Source of the DNA: Lentisphaerota bacterium
Lineage (GTDB): Bacteria > Verrucomicrobiota > Lentisphaeria > Oligosphaerales > JABHEG01
Direction: 5' to 3'
Length of the DNA stretch: 52,793 nt
Assembly (NCBI GenBank): GCA_018676675.1
Contig: JABHEG010000138.1
Coordinates: forward strand, 1-52,793
Shown: positions 33,403-41,125 of the stretch, piece by piece
Position numbering within the stretch: the stretch's first letter is position 1
Layout: each line of letters starts with the position of its first letter
Program-made: the position numbers and the translations under genes
Notes under the pieces: generated by a model
Told to the model about the DNA's origin: nothing
Databases searched by the model: none
The model's input: only the letters and a program-made list of their open reading frames with translations

Positions 33403-35274
33403 ATGTGCCAGCGTTCAGCTCTTGTTCCTCGCACCCTCATGCCCTTGTTCGGCATCATCGCGATAGCCTGTTCGGCCGCGGCGCAGCCTGAGCCCACGCC
33501 TGTCCCCCTGGTCAACGCAGGTTTCGAGGAAGCTCTCTCGGGATGGTCCGTGGGGAAGTTCGACAGCCTGATCGCCACAGATGTGCAAACAGGACGTACC
33601 GGCGCAAGCTCGATCAAGATCGATGAACCGGCCGGCACCTCAATGCCATACGCAACCCAGGTTGTCCACAGCCTGAACGGTGGGGCAACCTACACCTTCC
33701 GCGCCTGGGTCCGCGGGAAAGCGGCCCAGCCGCACGCGGCTGCGGCCCTGAAAATCGAGGGTTACACGGCGGGCGGCAAGAACACACTTGGGAAATATGC
33801 TCGACTCCCACTCACGAAGTGTCCTGATTGGACGCAGATTGCGGTCACGGCCCGTTTCCCTCCACAGATCACACGAGCCAGCCTCCTCCTGCGTCTGTTC
33901 GGCGGCGGCACAATCTGGTTCGATGACGTCGAACTCGTCCAGGACATTCCCCCGCCGGCGGTGACTCTAGGGCCCGAACGTCAGACTGCCCGAACGGGGC
34001 AACACGCCGTGTCGTTTGTCGCGGGGCTGGCCAAACCGTGGCCCAACGGCAAGCCGCCTATCCGTGTTACCATGCATGCGCCTGACGGGAGCACAGTCAG
34101 CACGCAACAGACACTCACGCGGGGAACAGATGCGACCGTGTGGGATGTAGAATTGGCAATCCCGGAACTTGCCCCCGGTACGTTCGTGGTCGAGTCGCAC
34201 CTCGGCGAAGAACTCGGGCACACCGCAACGGTGTTCGTGCCCATGCCCAACAGGAAACCCACGGCCCTTACCGAAACGGGCACCATCCTGGTGAACGGAA
34301 AACCGTTCTTCCCGGTTGGTATCTACCACTGCTCGCCAGCGCACTATCCCATGCTTGCCAAGGCTGGCTTCAACGCTGTTCAGGGACGTGGTCCGCAGTC
34401 TCTCGAAGCGTTCGGAAAGGCCCTGGATGCTGCCGCCGCCGCAGGGCTCAAGATGGATGTCCCGTTGTACGCTAAAGGGAAGGTCGCTGAGAACCTGCCG
34501 GCGTCCATCGCAGGAATCAAGCGCTACGCCAACCACCCCGCAGTGATGTGCTGGAAGATCATCGATGAGCCCGAGGGGCGCCCGGAAATCGCGGACGAAG
34601 TGCCCGACGTGTATGCCCAACTTCGCAACGCCGACCCGAACCACCCAATTGAACTCACCCTGTGCTCGCCACCAACGTTCGGATTCTGGGCAGACTTTTG
34701 CGACATCATGCAGGTGGATCCATACCCAATCCCGCGTAATCCCCTCACAATGGTCTCGGACTGGGTGAGTGGTGCCGTGGCCGGGCTCAAACCGTGGCAA
34801 AATTTGACCGCTGTCCTGCAGTCCGGGTGGACGCAGCATCCCTTTAACCAACCCACGCCGGAACAGGCGCGGTGCATGGTCTACCTCTCCTTGATCCACG
34901 GTGCAAAGGGCATCTTCTGGTACTCGTTCCGCGATCCCGGCTGGGCACTAGAGAAAACGCCGTTGTGGAAGCACTTCCCACGAATCAACGCCGAGACCCT
35001 GGCTCTGTCCGAAGCGGTCATGCTTGGGACATCCGGTGCAGCGGTGTCCGTGGCATCTCCCGACGACACGGTCCACTGGCGGGCTTGGGAACACAAGGGC
35101 AGAACCTGGCTTCTCCTGGCAAATCCATCCGAAGAGCCGGTAACCGCAGTGGTAACCCCAGGTGGCGCCGTCAGCGTCCGTCAGATTGATGGGACGGTTG
35201 GCCCCAGCGTGCAGGGATCGCTCGAACTTGACCTTCCTGCGAACGGCGCAATGACACGCATTCTGGTCCGCTAA
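33403..35274 (+). CDS. Secreted glycosidase: CBM-like domain plus GH-A-type barrel
   Basis: 623 residues from ATG 33403, with GGGAG 9 nt upstream; an in-frame GTG three codons earlier is possible. The signal peptide is at about residues 8-28 (LVPRTLMPLFGIIAIACSAAA). Residues about 35-180 form a CBM4/9-like jelly roll (LVNAGFEEALSGWSVG; TYTFRAWVRGKAA; IWFDDVELV). An Ig-like segment leads to a barrel from about 290 (LVNGKPFFPVGIYHCSP; FNAVQGRG). It has the likely acid/base Glu389 in WKIIDEPEG, then QVDPYPIP and GIFWYSFRDPG. The IDEP motif links it to the operon glycosidase at 30043-31443. It acts outside the cytoplasm on an unknown glycan. It converges with the quinone oxidoreductase gene. Confidence 0.78.
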   Translation: MCQRSALVPRTLMPLFGIIAIACSAAAQPEPTPVPLVNAGFEEALSGWSVGKFDSLIATDVQTGRTGASSIKIDEPAGTSMPYATQVVHSLNGGATYTFRAWVRGKAAQPHAAAALKIEGYTAGGKNTLGKYARLPLTKCPDWTQIAVTARFPPQITRASLLLRLFGGGTIWFDDVELVQDIPPPAVTLGPERQTARTGQHAVSFVAGLAKPWPNGKPPIRVTMHAPDGSTVSTQQTLTRGTDATVWDVELAIPELAPGTFVVESHLGEELGHTATVFVPMPNRKPTALTETGTILVNGKPFFPVGIYHCSPAHYPMLAKAGFNAVQGRGPQSLEAFGKALDAAAAAGLKMDVPLYAKGKVAENLPASIAGIKRYANHPAVMCWKIIDEPEGRPEIADEVPDVYAQLRNADPNHPIELTLCSPPTFGFWADFCDIMQVDPYPIPRNPLTMVSDWVSGAVAGLKPWQNLTAVLQSGWTQHPFNQPTPEQARCMVYLSLIHGAKGIFWYSFRDPGWALEKTPLWKHFPRINAETLALSEAVMLGTSGAAVSVASPDDTVHWRAWEHKGRTWLLLANPSEEPVTAVVTPGGAVSVRQIDGTVGPSVQGSLELDLPANGAMTRILVR

Positions 35275-35306
35275 GCAGCACCAGATCCGCGCCGTAGTCC
35301 GACAAA

Positions 35307-35330
35307 GGCGGGTGCCATCCGGCGACCTCC
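35307..35330 (+). repeat. Dispersed repeat, partial copy
   Basis: GGCGGGTGCCATCCGGCGAC matches the core of the family at 6278, 51369-51523 and 52687-52718, without the leading AATGTGGGA. It lies just after the glycosidase stop. Confidence 0.5.
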
Positions 35331-35334
35331 CCGA

Positions 35335-35367
35335 CAGTGCAGTGGCACGGAAAAGACCACCGCACTG
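35335..35367. terminator. Stem-loop between convergent genes
   Basis: CAGTGCAGTGG (35335-35345) pairs with CCACCGCACTG (35357-35367) with one mismatch around an 11-nt A-rich loop. It lies in the 174-bp gap between the glycosidase (+) and the quinone oxidoreductase (-), where a bidirectional terminator is expected. There is no T-tract on either side, so intrinsic termination is uncertain. Confidence 0.4.
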
Positions 35368-35448
35368 GGTGAAAGCCCCCTGCCCTACCTGCAGACTCCC
35401 TACTCCCCTGTCTTTTCCGGGTGCTTCTCGCGCAAACTCAACTGAAGA

Positions 35449-36408
35449 TCAGTCCTTTACCACCAACACGACTTTCCCGATATTCTCCCGGCGCTGAAGG
35501 ATGGCATGGGCGGCCTCGGCTTGGACAATCGGCAACGTCTGATGGATCACCGTCTTGACCGCGCCGGAGGAGAACTTGCTCCAAAGCAGAGCCTCAATGT
35601 CACCAAGGAGCTTCGCCTTGAGTTCGGAAGGGCGGCTTCTGAGCGTGCTGCCAATAAGCTTGAGCCCGCGGCGGAAGAACGTGTTCACGTCGATCAGAGT
35701 TTCCGGGCCGCCCAGCGTCGCGATCACGATCCATCGCCCACCAAGCGCCATCTTCCCGATACATTGCCCGAGTCCGGGACCGCTGATGCAGTCCATGGCG
35801 ACATCGACGGGGTGTTCATCCATGGCCGCACCGAGATCGTCAGTTGTCCGATTGATGACGATATCTGCGCCAAGCTCGCGGACGAACTGGGCCTTTTCTT
35901 CAGTGCTGACTGTCGTCATCACTTTCCCGCCGAGAGCCTTGACCAGCTGAATTGCCGCCATACCCAGTCCACTTGCCCCTGCTTGAATGAGAACGGTGTC
36001 TCCCGCCTTCATACCTCCCTCAATGCACAGGTTCAGGTAGGAGGTGAGAAATGCCTCAGGGATCGCGGCGGCCTCGACCATGGACAGGCCTTCGGGAACG
36101 GGCAAAGCCATGTCCGCGGGGATGGCGACGCGTTCGGCATAGCCGCCACCGCCGAGAAGGGCGCAGACCTTGTCTCCCACGTTCCAGCGGCTGTCGGCCG
36201 GCGCCTCGAGAACCACCCCTGCCATTTCAAGCCCCATCCATTCCGGCCAGCCGGGCGGCGGCGGGTAGTTCCCGGCCCGCTGCATCAAGTCGGCCCGATT
36301 CAGTGCCGCGGCATGAATCTCAACCAGAATTTCATCAGGCCTCGGGGTGGGGTCGGGGACCTCACTCCAGACCAAGGCCTCGTCTTTGTCTACCAGAATA
36401 GCATGCAT
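35449..36408 (-). CDS. NAD(P)H:quinone oxidoreductase, PIG3/QOR type (MDR superfamily)
   Basis: 319 residues from ATG 36408, with TTGGAGA about 6 nt upstream. The zinc-free MDR pattern is plain: EILVEIHAAALNRADLMQRAG and YPPPPGWPEWMGLEMAG (the PIG3/QOR N-terminus), VPEGLSMVEAAAIPEAFLTSY, GDTVLIQAGASGLGMAAIQL (Rossmann AxxGxG) and LGGPETLIDVNTFFRRGLKLIGSTLRSR. No catalytic or structural zinc cysteines are present. These enzymes reduce quinones or enones with NADPH. It is cytoplasmic, of normal length. Its start is overlapped by the small frame 36390-36572, suggesting co-transcription with the SGNH hydrolase gene upstream. Confidence 0.9.
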   Translation of the reverse strand: MHAILVDKDEALVWSEVPDPTPRPDEILVEIHAAALNRADLMQRAGNYPPPPGWPEWMGLEMAGVVLEAPADSRWNVGDKVCALLGGGGYAERVAIPADMALPVPEGLSMVEAAAIPEAFLTSYLNLCIEGGMKAGDTVLIQAGASGLGMAAIQLVKALGGKVMTTVSTEEKAQFVRELGADIVINRTTDDLGAAMDEHPVDVAMDCISGPGLGQCIGKMALGGRWIVIATLGGPETLIDVNTFFRRGLKLIGSTLRSRPSELKAKLLGDIEALLWSKFSSGAVKTVIHQTLPIVQAEAAHAILQRRENIGKVVLVVKD

Positions 36409-36572
36409 CGTTGTCTCCAATCTGCACATTCAACGGGCGCAAGGAGCACGCCCTGCACCGGCAATTCGTGTTCATCGGGATAGGGGTTCTCGATTTGGCT
36501 GCACACGACCCCGGTCAACTCAACCGGATGACCGTCGTGCCGCATACTCATCGTCAGAAGCGAGAGGATCAC
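36390..36572 (-). CDS. Possible small protein between the SGNH and oxidoreductase genes
   Basis: 60 codons from GTG 36572, which overlaps the SGNH hydrolase stop by 4 nt (GTGA); ATG 36551 and 36545 are alternatives. It ends 19 nt inside the oxidoreductase gene. The middle (GHPVELTGVVCSQIENPYPD, then LPVQGVLLAPVECADW) looks like real protein rather than a shadow, and no competing gene covers the 160-bp gap. I do not recognise it. It could also be the remnant of a larger gene. The tight overlaps on both sides would couple translation of all three genes. Confidence 0.35.
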   Translation of the reverse strand: MILSLLTMSMRHDGHPVELTGVVCSQIENPYPDEHELPVQGVLLAPVECADWRQRCMLFW

Positions 36573-37804
36573 TTGCCCTGCCCGAGCACGGCAAGAATTC
36601 CGTCTGCCGCCGCCTTCCCAAGGGCAGCCGAGTCCTCAGCACCAAAATGTACGTTGTTGCCTTGGCGCCACTCGTCGGAAACAGCATCCGAGATGGCCAC
36701 GGCATAGAGATCCGTCACTCGGACCTCCGGATGATTCTTCAACACCTCAGCTGCATACGCATTGTACGCCTTGGACGCGCCCTTTTTGCGCCCCCTGCCC
36801 CCGTCGTTGGGTACGGGCGTTGTCGTGGCCCAGATGAGCTTCGCTTCGGTGAGTTTGAGGCGCGAAATGATGTATTCCAGATTCTTCTTGTACTGACTCT
36901 CGTCACTTAGATACGTACCATCGGCATTCTTGGCCAGATCATGGAGGCCGTGGTTGAACTGAATGGCATCCCAGTGCAACCCTTTCTGGTGATATGGGCC
37001 CAACCACAGGTCTACACTTGTCACCCCGCGGGAGGTGGGCCCCGCGTTGCCGTCAATCCGATGGTAGTTGGCCTTGCCCGCCAGGAAGCCCTTAAGCGAC
37101 GCATTGTAATTCATCGAGATTGAGTCACCGATAATCAGCACGCGAGGCAGATTGGGGTCATCTGTTTTCCGGGGGTCGGGAAGATGGGAGACCTCGATCC
37201 TGGTCACCTCGAGGGTCCCATCCTTCTCACGGCCGCCTATGCGAGCCGTTGAGACGCATGGCAACAGGGCGCTCGCATCAGAGGGCGACACGAATCGGAC
37301 TGTCCCCCTGCGTCCCAGCCGGTACGAGAACTCGCGCTCACCGACAGTCAGCGTCGCCGTAAGTCCTCTGCGGTCTTTCGCGGGGGTGACCATGCCGTAT
37401 ATCCGTCCTCTTTCTGCGCTTATTTCCTGTTTCTGTCTACCGCACGTCGGCAGAATCTCAAGCGTTCGCGTTGTGACCTTTCCCGTCTCCTCCGCCTTGG
37501 CAAACTCCTCTTTCTTCAGGTAGAAGGCGACGGCATCCCGACCTTCGGCAGGCACGTGCAGCAGGTTTCGTTCTGTCTTGACCAACGTGAACACGGTCTT
37601 ATCGCTGTAACGGACCCGGAACCGGTTCTCTTTGCCCATCTGTTCAGGGTCATAGGCCGTAGTGGTCAAGAGAGTGAACTCCTTGGCTGCGGTGTCGACT
37701 TCATAAACCAGGCCCCGTGCCCCATTCCTGACCTCAGCCGCTGTGGACACTACGGCCGACAATCCCAATGCCAGAAGCCCGGCCAAAACCGTTCGTTTCA
37801 TCAT
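36569..37804 (-). CDS. Secreted SGNH/GDSL hydrolase with Asn in place of the catalytic Asp
   Basis: 411 residues from ATG 37804 (ATG 37801 is next). A signal peptide is at about residues 1-23. Residues 24-215 are a beta-rich domain without a recognised family. The SGNH domain begins at about 220: VLIIGDSIS (Ser228), GNAGPTSRG, then FNHGLHDL (Asn284, in place of the usual GxND). It ends with GNNVHFG, where His386 is the catalytic histidine. The Asp normally three residues before that His (DxxH) is Asn383. The domain resembles the planctomycete sialate/acetylxylan-esterase-like SGNH group. It probably removes acetyl groups from a glycan, unless the Asn substitution impairs it; some SGNH enzymes work as Ser-His dyads. 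Confidence 0.83.
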   Translation of the reverse strand: MMKRTVLAGLLALGLSAVVSTAAEVRNGARGLVYEVDTAAKEFTLLTTTAYDPEQMGKENRFRVRYSDKTVFTLVKTERNLLHVPAEGRDAVAFYLKKEEFAKAEETGKVTTRTLEILPTCGRQKQEISAERGRIYGMVTPAKDRRGLTATLTVGEREFSYRLGRRGTVRFVSPSDASALLPCVSTARIGGREKDGTLEVTRIEVSHLPDPRKTDDPNLPRVLIIGDSISMNYNASLKGFLAGKANYHRIDGNAGPTSRGVTSVDLWLGPYHQKGLHWDAIQFNHGLHDLAKNADGTYLSDESQYKKNLEYIISRLKLTEAKLIWATTTPVPNDGGRGRKKGASKAYNAYAAEVLKNHPEVRVTDLYAVAISDAVSDEWRQGNNVHFGAEDSAALGKAAADGILAVLGQGK

Positions 37805-37941
37805 ATCTCGCCCCACTCTTTGTCACCAGCGGCCTCACGCGAACAGACACTGCGTCCATCAAGGCAGGCCGTACTCTGCGGCCACCATACAACGCCGCTC
37901 CGGGGAAGCAACCACGCCGGTCCTCTACGGCAGACGTTCCC

Positions 37942-39570
37942 TCACGTAACCGACGTGTTCCCTTCGGGGCCACTCTCCGTCCCGGAACATCTCGCTGCAT
38001 GTGCTTCCGCCTGTGCCCGTTCACGCGCAAGGCGTTCAGCGTGCTTCGAGTGTTCCCGCGCCATGTACTCTCCGCCATCCCACCAGGGCTCATCACGATC
38101 CTCACGGAAGCGTCGGATGTCCCGGGCCAAAGCGGCCTCGATGGTGTCGCTGGCTCGTACGCCGTCATACACCGCCTGTCGTCGTCGATTGTGGCGCTTG
38201 ACCTGGACCTCGATTCGCTCGATGTCCACAATCTTCCGGAGTTCAGACTCCATCTCCGCTCGAATCTCTTCTGCTCCCTCCTCAGCCAGTAGATTTCGAC
38301 GTTCCTCCGGGTCACACGAGAGGTCAAAAAGCTCGCAGGGCTCCGCCAGGTAGTGGCAATATTTGTAGTCGCCTTTGAGGAGCATGTACATCCCCGTGGG
38401 TGAGAGATAGCCGTGGTACTCACTGAAGATTGCCCCATCAGGACCGCGAGGCGCGTCCTGACCAGCTGTGAGCGCCAGCGCAAAGCTGATCCCGTCCACC
38501 GGGAATGAAGGCTCTGTTCCGGCCAACTCGGCGAGGGTCGGCAGAACGTCAATCAGCGAGACCCGACCGGGCACATGTCGGCCACCATCCGGGGAACCGG
38601 GGACACGTACTATGAGGGGGACACGTTGCGCCCCCTGGTAGAATGTCATCTTACCCCAGATGCCGTTGACACCGGCGTTATCCCCGTGGTCACCCGTGAG
38701 GACCACGTATGTGTCTCGATCACGGCCGCTTTCACGCAACGCTTCCAGCACGTGTCCAAGCTGCCGGTCGAGATATGTCCAACGCGCGAACAGACGTGCC
38801 AATGCGTGCTTCTGTCGCCCCGGGTCGAACATGCTCTGGTCACGTCTCCCATACTGCAGAAACCGTTTGGCGTGCTCCGGCAACCGCCTGTAATCGTCCT
38901 CGGAAAAAGCTGGAACGGGGAAGTCCATCTTCATGTACATGTCGTACAGCGCTTTGTACTCGGGCTTACCGTCACTCCCCGGATGACAGGCCAGGTAGCC
39001 GACGGTCAGGCAGAACGGCCGGTGATCGGAGCCGGACGATCTCTCATGCAGAAAGGCACATGCCCGTTTGGTCACGCAATCGTCATGGCGGAACAGAGGC
39101 GAATCGCTGACGGGGCAGTCCAGAGACACATCCCGGGCCTCGGCCAACGGAGCAATGGGCAGGTGGTCCCCGGGCCAATCGGCTCGCACGCCAACGCGAG
39201 GATCGATGATCTCCGACACCAGACGTTGCTCGAAACCACGATGCTGGTCGAGGCCATGGATGTGCATCCGCCCGCACATTGCGGTCTCGTATCCGTGCGC
39301 GTTTAGGAGATGCGCAAAGGTCGGCACGTCCGGAGGAATCGTTGAACCGTTGTCGTAGGCTCCGGTGTTGAAGACGTAGTTCCCTGTGAGGAATGCGTAC
39401 CGGGACGGACCGCAAACAGGCGATGCGCAGTACGCCTCATCAAAGCACGCGGATTCACGTGCGAATGCCTCGATGTTGGGGGCCACCACCGGCGTCTCAC
39501 CGTAACCAGGACAGATGTTTGCCCCGAAATGCTCCGCCATGACAATGACAAAATTCGGTCTGTCCTTCAC
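37942..39570 (-). CDS. Sulfatase (Cys-type), no signal peptide
   Basis: 542 residues from GTG 39570, with GGGAG about 7 nt upstream. The formylglycine motif CxPxR is present as SPVCGPSRYAFLTG (Cys53-Arg57), so a maturase must convert Cys53. The second metal site is normal (VLTGDHGDNAG, then KMTFYQGAQRVPLIV). The first metal site, usually D-D/DQ near the N-terminus, reads VIVMAEHFGANI, so the expected Asp residues appear as Glu13 and Asn18. No signal peptide is visible, whereas most glycan sulfatases are exported. The C-terminal 80 residues are highly charged and helical (RRFREDRDEPWWDGG, ERLARERAQAEAHAARC). It probably removes sulfate from a carbohydrate or small-molecule ester in the cytoplasm. 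Confidence 0.85.
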   Translation of the reverse strand: MKDRPNFVIVMAEHFGANICPGYGETPVVAPNIEAFARESACFDEAYCASPVCGPSRYAFLTGNYVFNTGAYDNGSTIPPDVPTFAHLLNAHGYETAMCGRMHIHGLDQHRGFEQRLVSEIIDPRVGVRADWPGDHLPIAPLAEARDVSLDCPVSDSPLFRHDDCVTKRACAFLHERSSGSDHRPFCLTVGYLACHPGSDGKPEYKALYDMYMKMDFPVPAFSEDDYRRLPEHAKRFLQYGRRDQSMFDPGRQKHALARLFARWTYLDRQLGHVLEALRESGRDRDTYVVLTGDHGDNAGVNGIWGKMTFYQGAQRVPLIVRVPGSPDGGRHVPGRVSLIDVLPTLAELAGTEPSFPVDGISFALALTAGQDAPRGPDGAIFSEYHGYLSPTGMYMLLKGDYKYCHYLAEPCELFDLSCDPEERRNLLAEEGAEEIRAEMESELRKIVDIERIEVQVKRHNRRRQAVYDGVRASDTIEAALARDIRRFREDRDEPWWDGGEYMAREHSKHAERLARERAQAEAHAARCSGTESGPEGNTSVT

Positions 39571-40148
39571 ATCGCATCTCCCACTGCCGCGCTCAGTCGC
39601 GCGATCCGTCGTCGCTCTAGGAGCGACCTGCAGACCGGGGCTCTTCTGATCTACCTACACAGGCCGCTGTCAAGCCATTAAGTCGCTGTCTCCACGTCGC
39701 TTTGAGACTGTGCACTCTATCGTGCAGATCACGGGCCCGGCGCTTCGACGGGCCCGTGAATCTGGCTGGTTCACCTTTCGTGTCTTGTCTTTTTCACCCC
39801 GAAGTGGGTGAGTCCAACGTAGCCCCGGGCATCGCCCGGGGGCCTGTGTCCACATCCGCATTTGTGCCCTGACGGGGCACGTCATCTCTCCCGATCCCTT
39901 CGGCAATCGACGCACGTCTGTGATGCCCGCTGTCAACCGTTTCTGGTTGGGCAAGGTCGTGCCACCCGGGCGCTGCCCGGGCCTACGATGTGTTGCACCT
40001 ATGGCGCAAGAACAAGGTCGCCTCGCGGCGGGCCTGATCTCGGGCGAAGCCAGCCGATCATCTTTCCTCCCCGGTGAACGAACGGCAACATCCTCAGTTC
40101 CTCCGAGGCGGCGGAGGGACGACGTAAAATAGCTCAGGAGGCACAGCA
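39571..40148. repeat. Intergenic array of GC-rich hairpins
   Basis: This 578-bp region has no convincing gene. It holds four short stem-loops: CACCCCGAAGTGGGTG (39796-39810), CCCCGGGC/GCCCGGGG (39823-39841), GTGCCC/GGGCAC (39864-39880) and CCCGGGC/GCCCGGG (39965-39981). A CGAT...ATCG pair lies between the last two. The density and near-palindromic GC cores resemble REP-type arrays. The minus-strand open frame across it is proline/arginine-rich and follows the hairpins, so I do not call a gene. Stem-loops here could also end transcription of the convergent or co-directional neighbours. Confidence 0.65.
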
Positions 40149-40733
40149 TCACCTGCAGGAGTTGCTGTGCATCCCTCCCTGTTCCCGGAGTCGATCGAAT
40201 GCGGATGGGCTTCGGCCCGACCGCAAGAAATCAATGACACGGTTCGCGCACGTCTCGCACGATTCGCGTGACGTGTCGAGGCGGATGTCGTAGACGTCAT
40301 CCTGATGGACCGTGTGGAACTGTCGCCTGGCCGTTCCGGGAGCATCGTCCCAGCGCTGCCTCCGGGCCTCCCGTTGCTCGAGGTCCGGGAGATCCGCAAA
40401 CACCCCCACAAAGAGCACCGAAAACGGCCGGAACGCCTCAAGCCACTCGTCCAACCAACAGGGCTCTGCTCTGACCGTGTCCACAATCACACGGTTCCCC
40501 TGAGCCGCCATTGCGGCGATGCTGCCGTGGAAGCCCTGGCGCAACTGGGCGACCACGCAGGGCCTGTCGTTGGGACATCCCGGCGTGAGGTATCTCTCCG
40601 GGAGCATCGAGACAAACGTATCGATCTGCATGAGCAGCCGCGGAACGGACGATCTCTTCTGAATCAAGCGGGCAATGCTCGTCTTACCCGCACACGTGGG
40701 GCCGTTCAGAAGGATAATTTGGACATCGCTCAT
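40149..40733 (-). CDS. Chloramphenicol phosphotransferase-like P-loop kinase
   Basis: 194 residues from ATG 40733. The N-terminus IILLNGPTCAGKTSIARLIQ contains a Walker A P-loop (GPTCAGKT, 11-18). It continues with QIDTFVSMLP, where Asp38 matches the catalytic Asp of CPT. RVIVDTVRAEPCWLDEW and VLFVGVFADLPDLEQREARR match the later family blocks. CPT from Streptomyces venezuelae phosphorylates the 3'-OH of chloramphenicol; most homologues have other or unknown substrates, so resistance should not be assumed. It is cytoplasmic. It sits between two repeat-rich gaps, with a MITE-like copy upstream and a hairpin array downstream, which suggests a locally mobile segment. Confidence 0.83.
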   Translation of the reverse strand: MSDVQIILLNGPTCAGKTSIARLIQKRSSVPRLLMQIDTFVSMLPERYLTPGCPNDRPCVVAQLRQGFHGSIAAMAAQGNRVIVDTVRAEPCWLDEWLEAFRPFSVLFVGVFADLPDLEQREARRQRWDDAPGTARRQFHTVHQDDVYDIRLDTSRESCETCANRVIDFLRSGRSPSAFDRLREQGGMHSNSCR

Positions 40734-41125
40734 GTTGGTCTCGTGGCCGATGGCTGTCGCCGCTTTCCCCTCCCCCGCTGCTCGGTGCCATGGTCGTCTC
40801 TACAGCTGGAACGTACGGGATTGCGTCAGAGCCGTCAAGCGTCGCCCTGACTGAATCGCGATGCTTCAGTTGCGTGGGGGGAGAACTCAAAGGTGGCTCG
40901 ACGGAGTCTCTCCCTCCAGGGATTCTCTGGGCCATCTGTGTCCGATGGAGGGAGAGACTCTGTCGAGCCATCTCATGTAACTGAGGGGGGGCACTGAATC
41001 AGAAAGGCCATTCCCACTCGCGCAGCATTGACAGTCAGCCTGCGACAGTCATGTTGTCACTTTCTCCCACCATAGGGTTGGCGTGGAAACTCCATTGACG
41101 TGAACGAGGAAGTGGCAATTTGAGC
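40734..41125. other. Intergenic region holding MITE-like copy 2
   Basis: 392 bp between divergent genes (CPT-like kinase on minus, esterase paralogue on plus). Apart from the 40864-40986 element I see no gene. GAGGA at 41106-41110 is the likely ribosome binding site of the next gene. Confidence 0.5.
40864..40986. repeat. MITE-like hairpin element, copy 2
   Basis: Same 123-bp length as the copy at 31586-31708. The inner arms are 40895-40918 and 40946-40969, 24 bp with one mismatch, around the same 27-nt loop; the ends read CTTCAGTTGCGTG and an inexact counterpart ending ACTGAGG. The 9.2-kb separation and identical length support a mobilised unit rather than a local duplication. Confidence 0.8.

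Noticed and set aside
39670..40152. 160-codon minus-strand frame downstream of the kinase gene
   Set aside because: It is built from the GC hairpins, rich in Arg/Pro/Gly, with no family signature; better described as a repeat array.
40149..40733. Chloramphenicol resistance gene
   Set aside because: The fold fits chloramphenicol phosphotransferase, but most homologues are not resistance enzymes and no resistance context is present.
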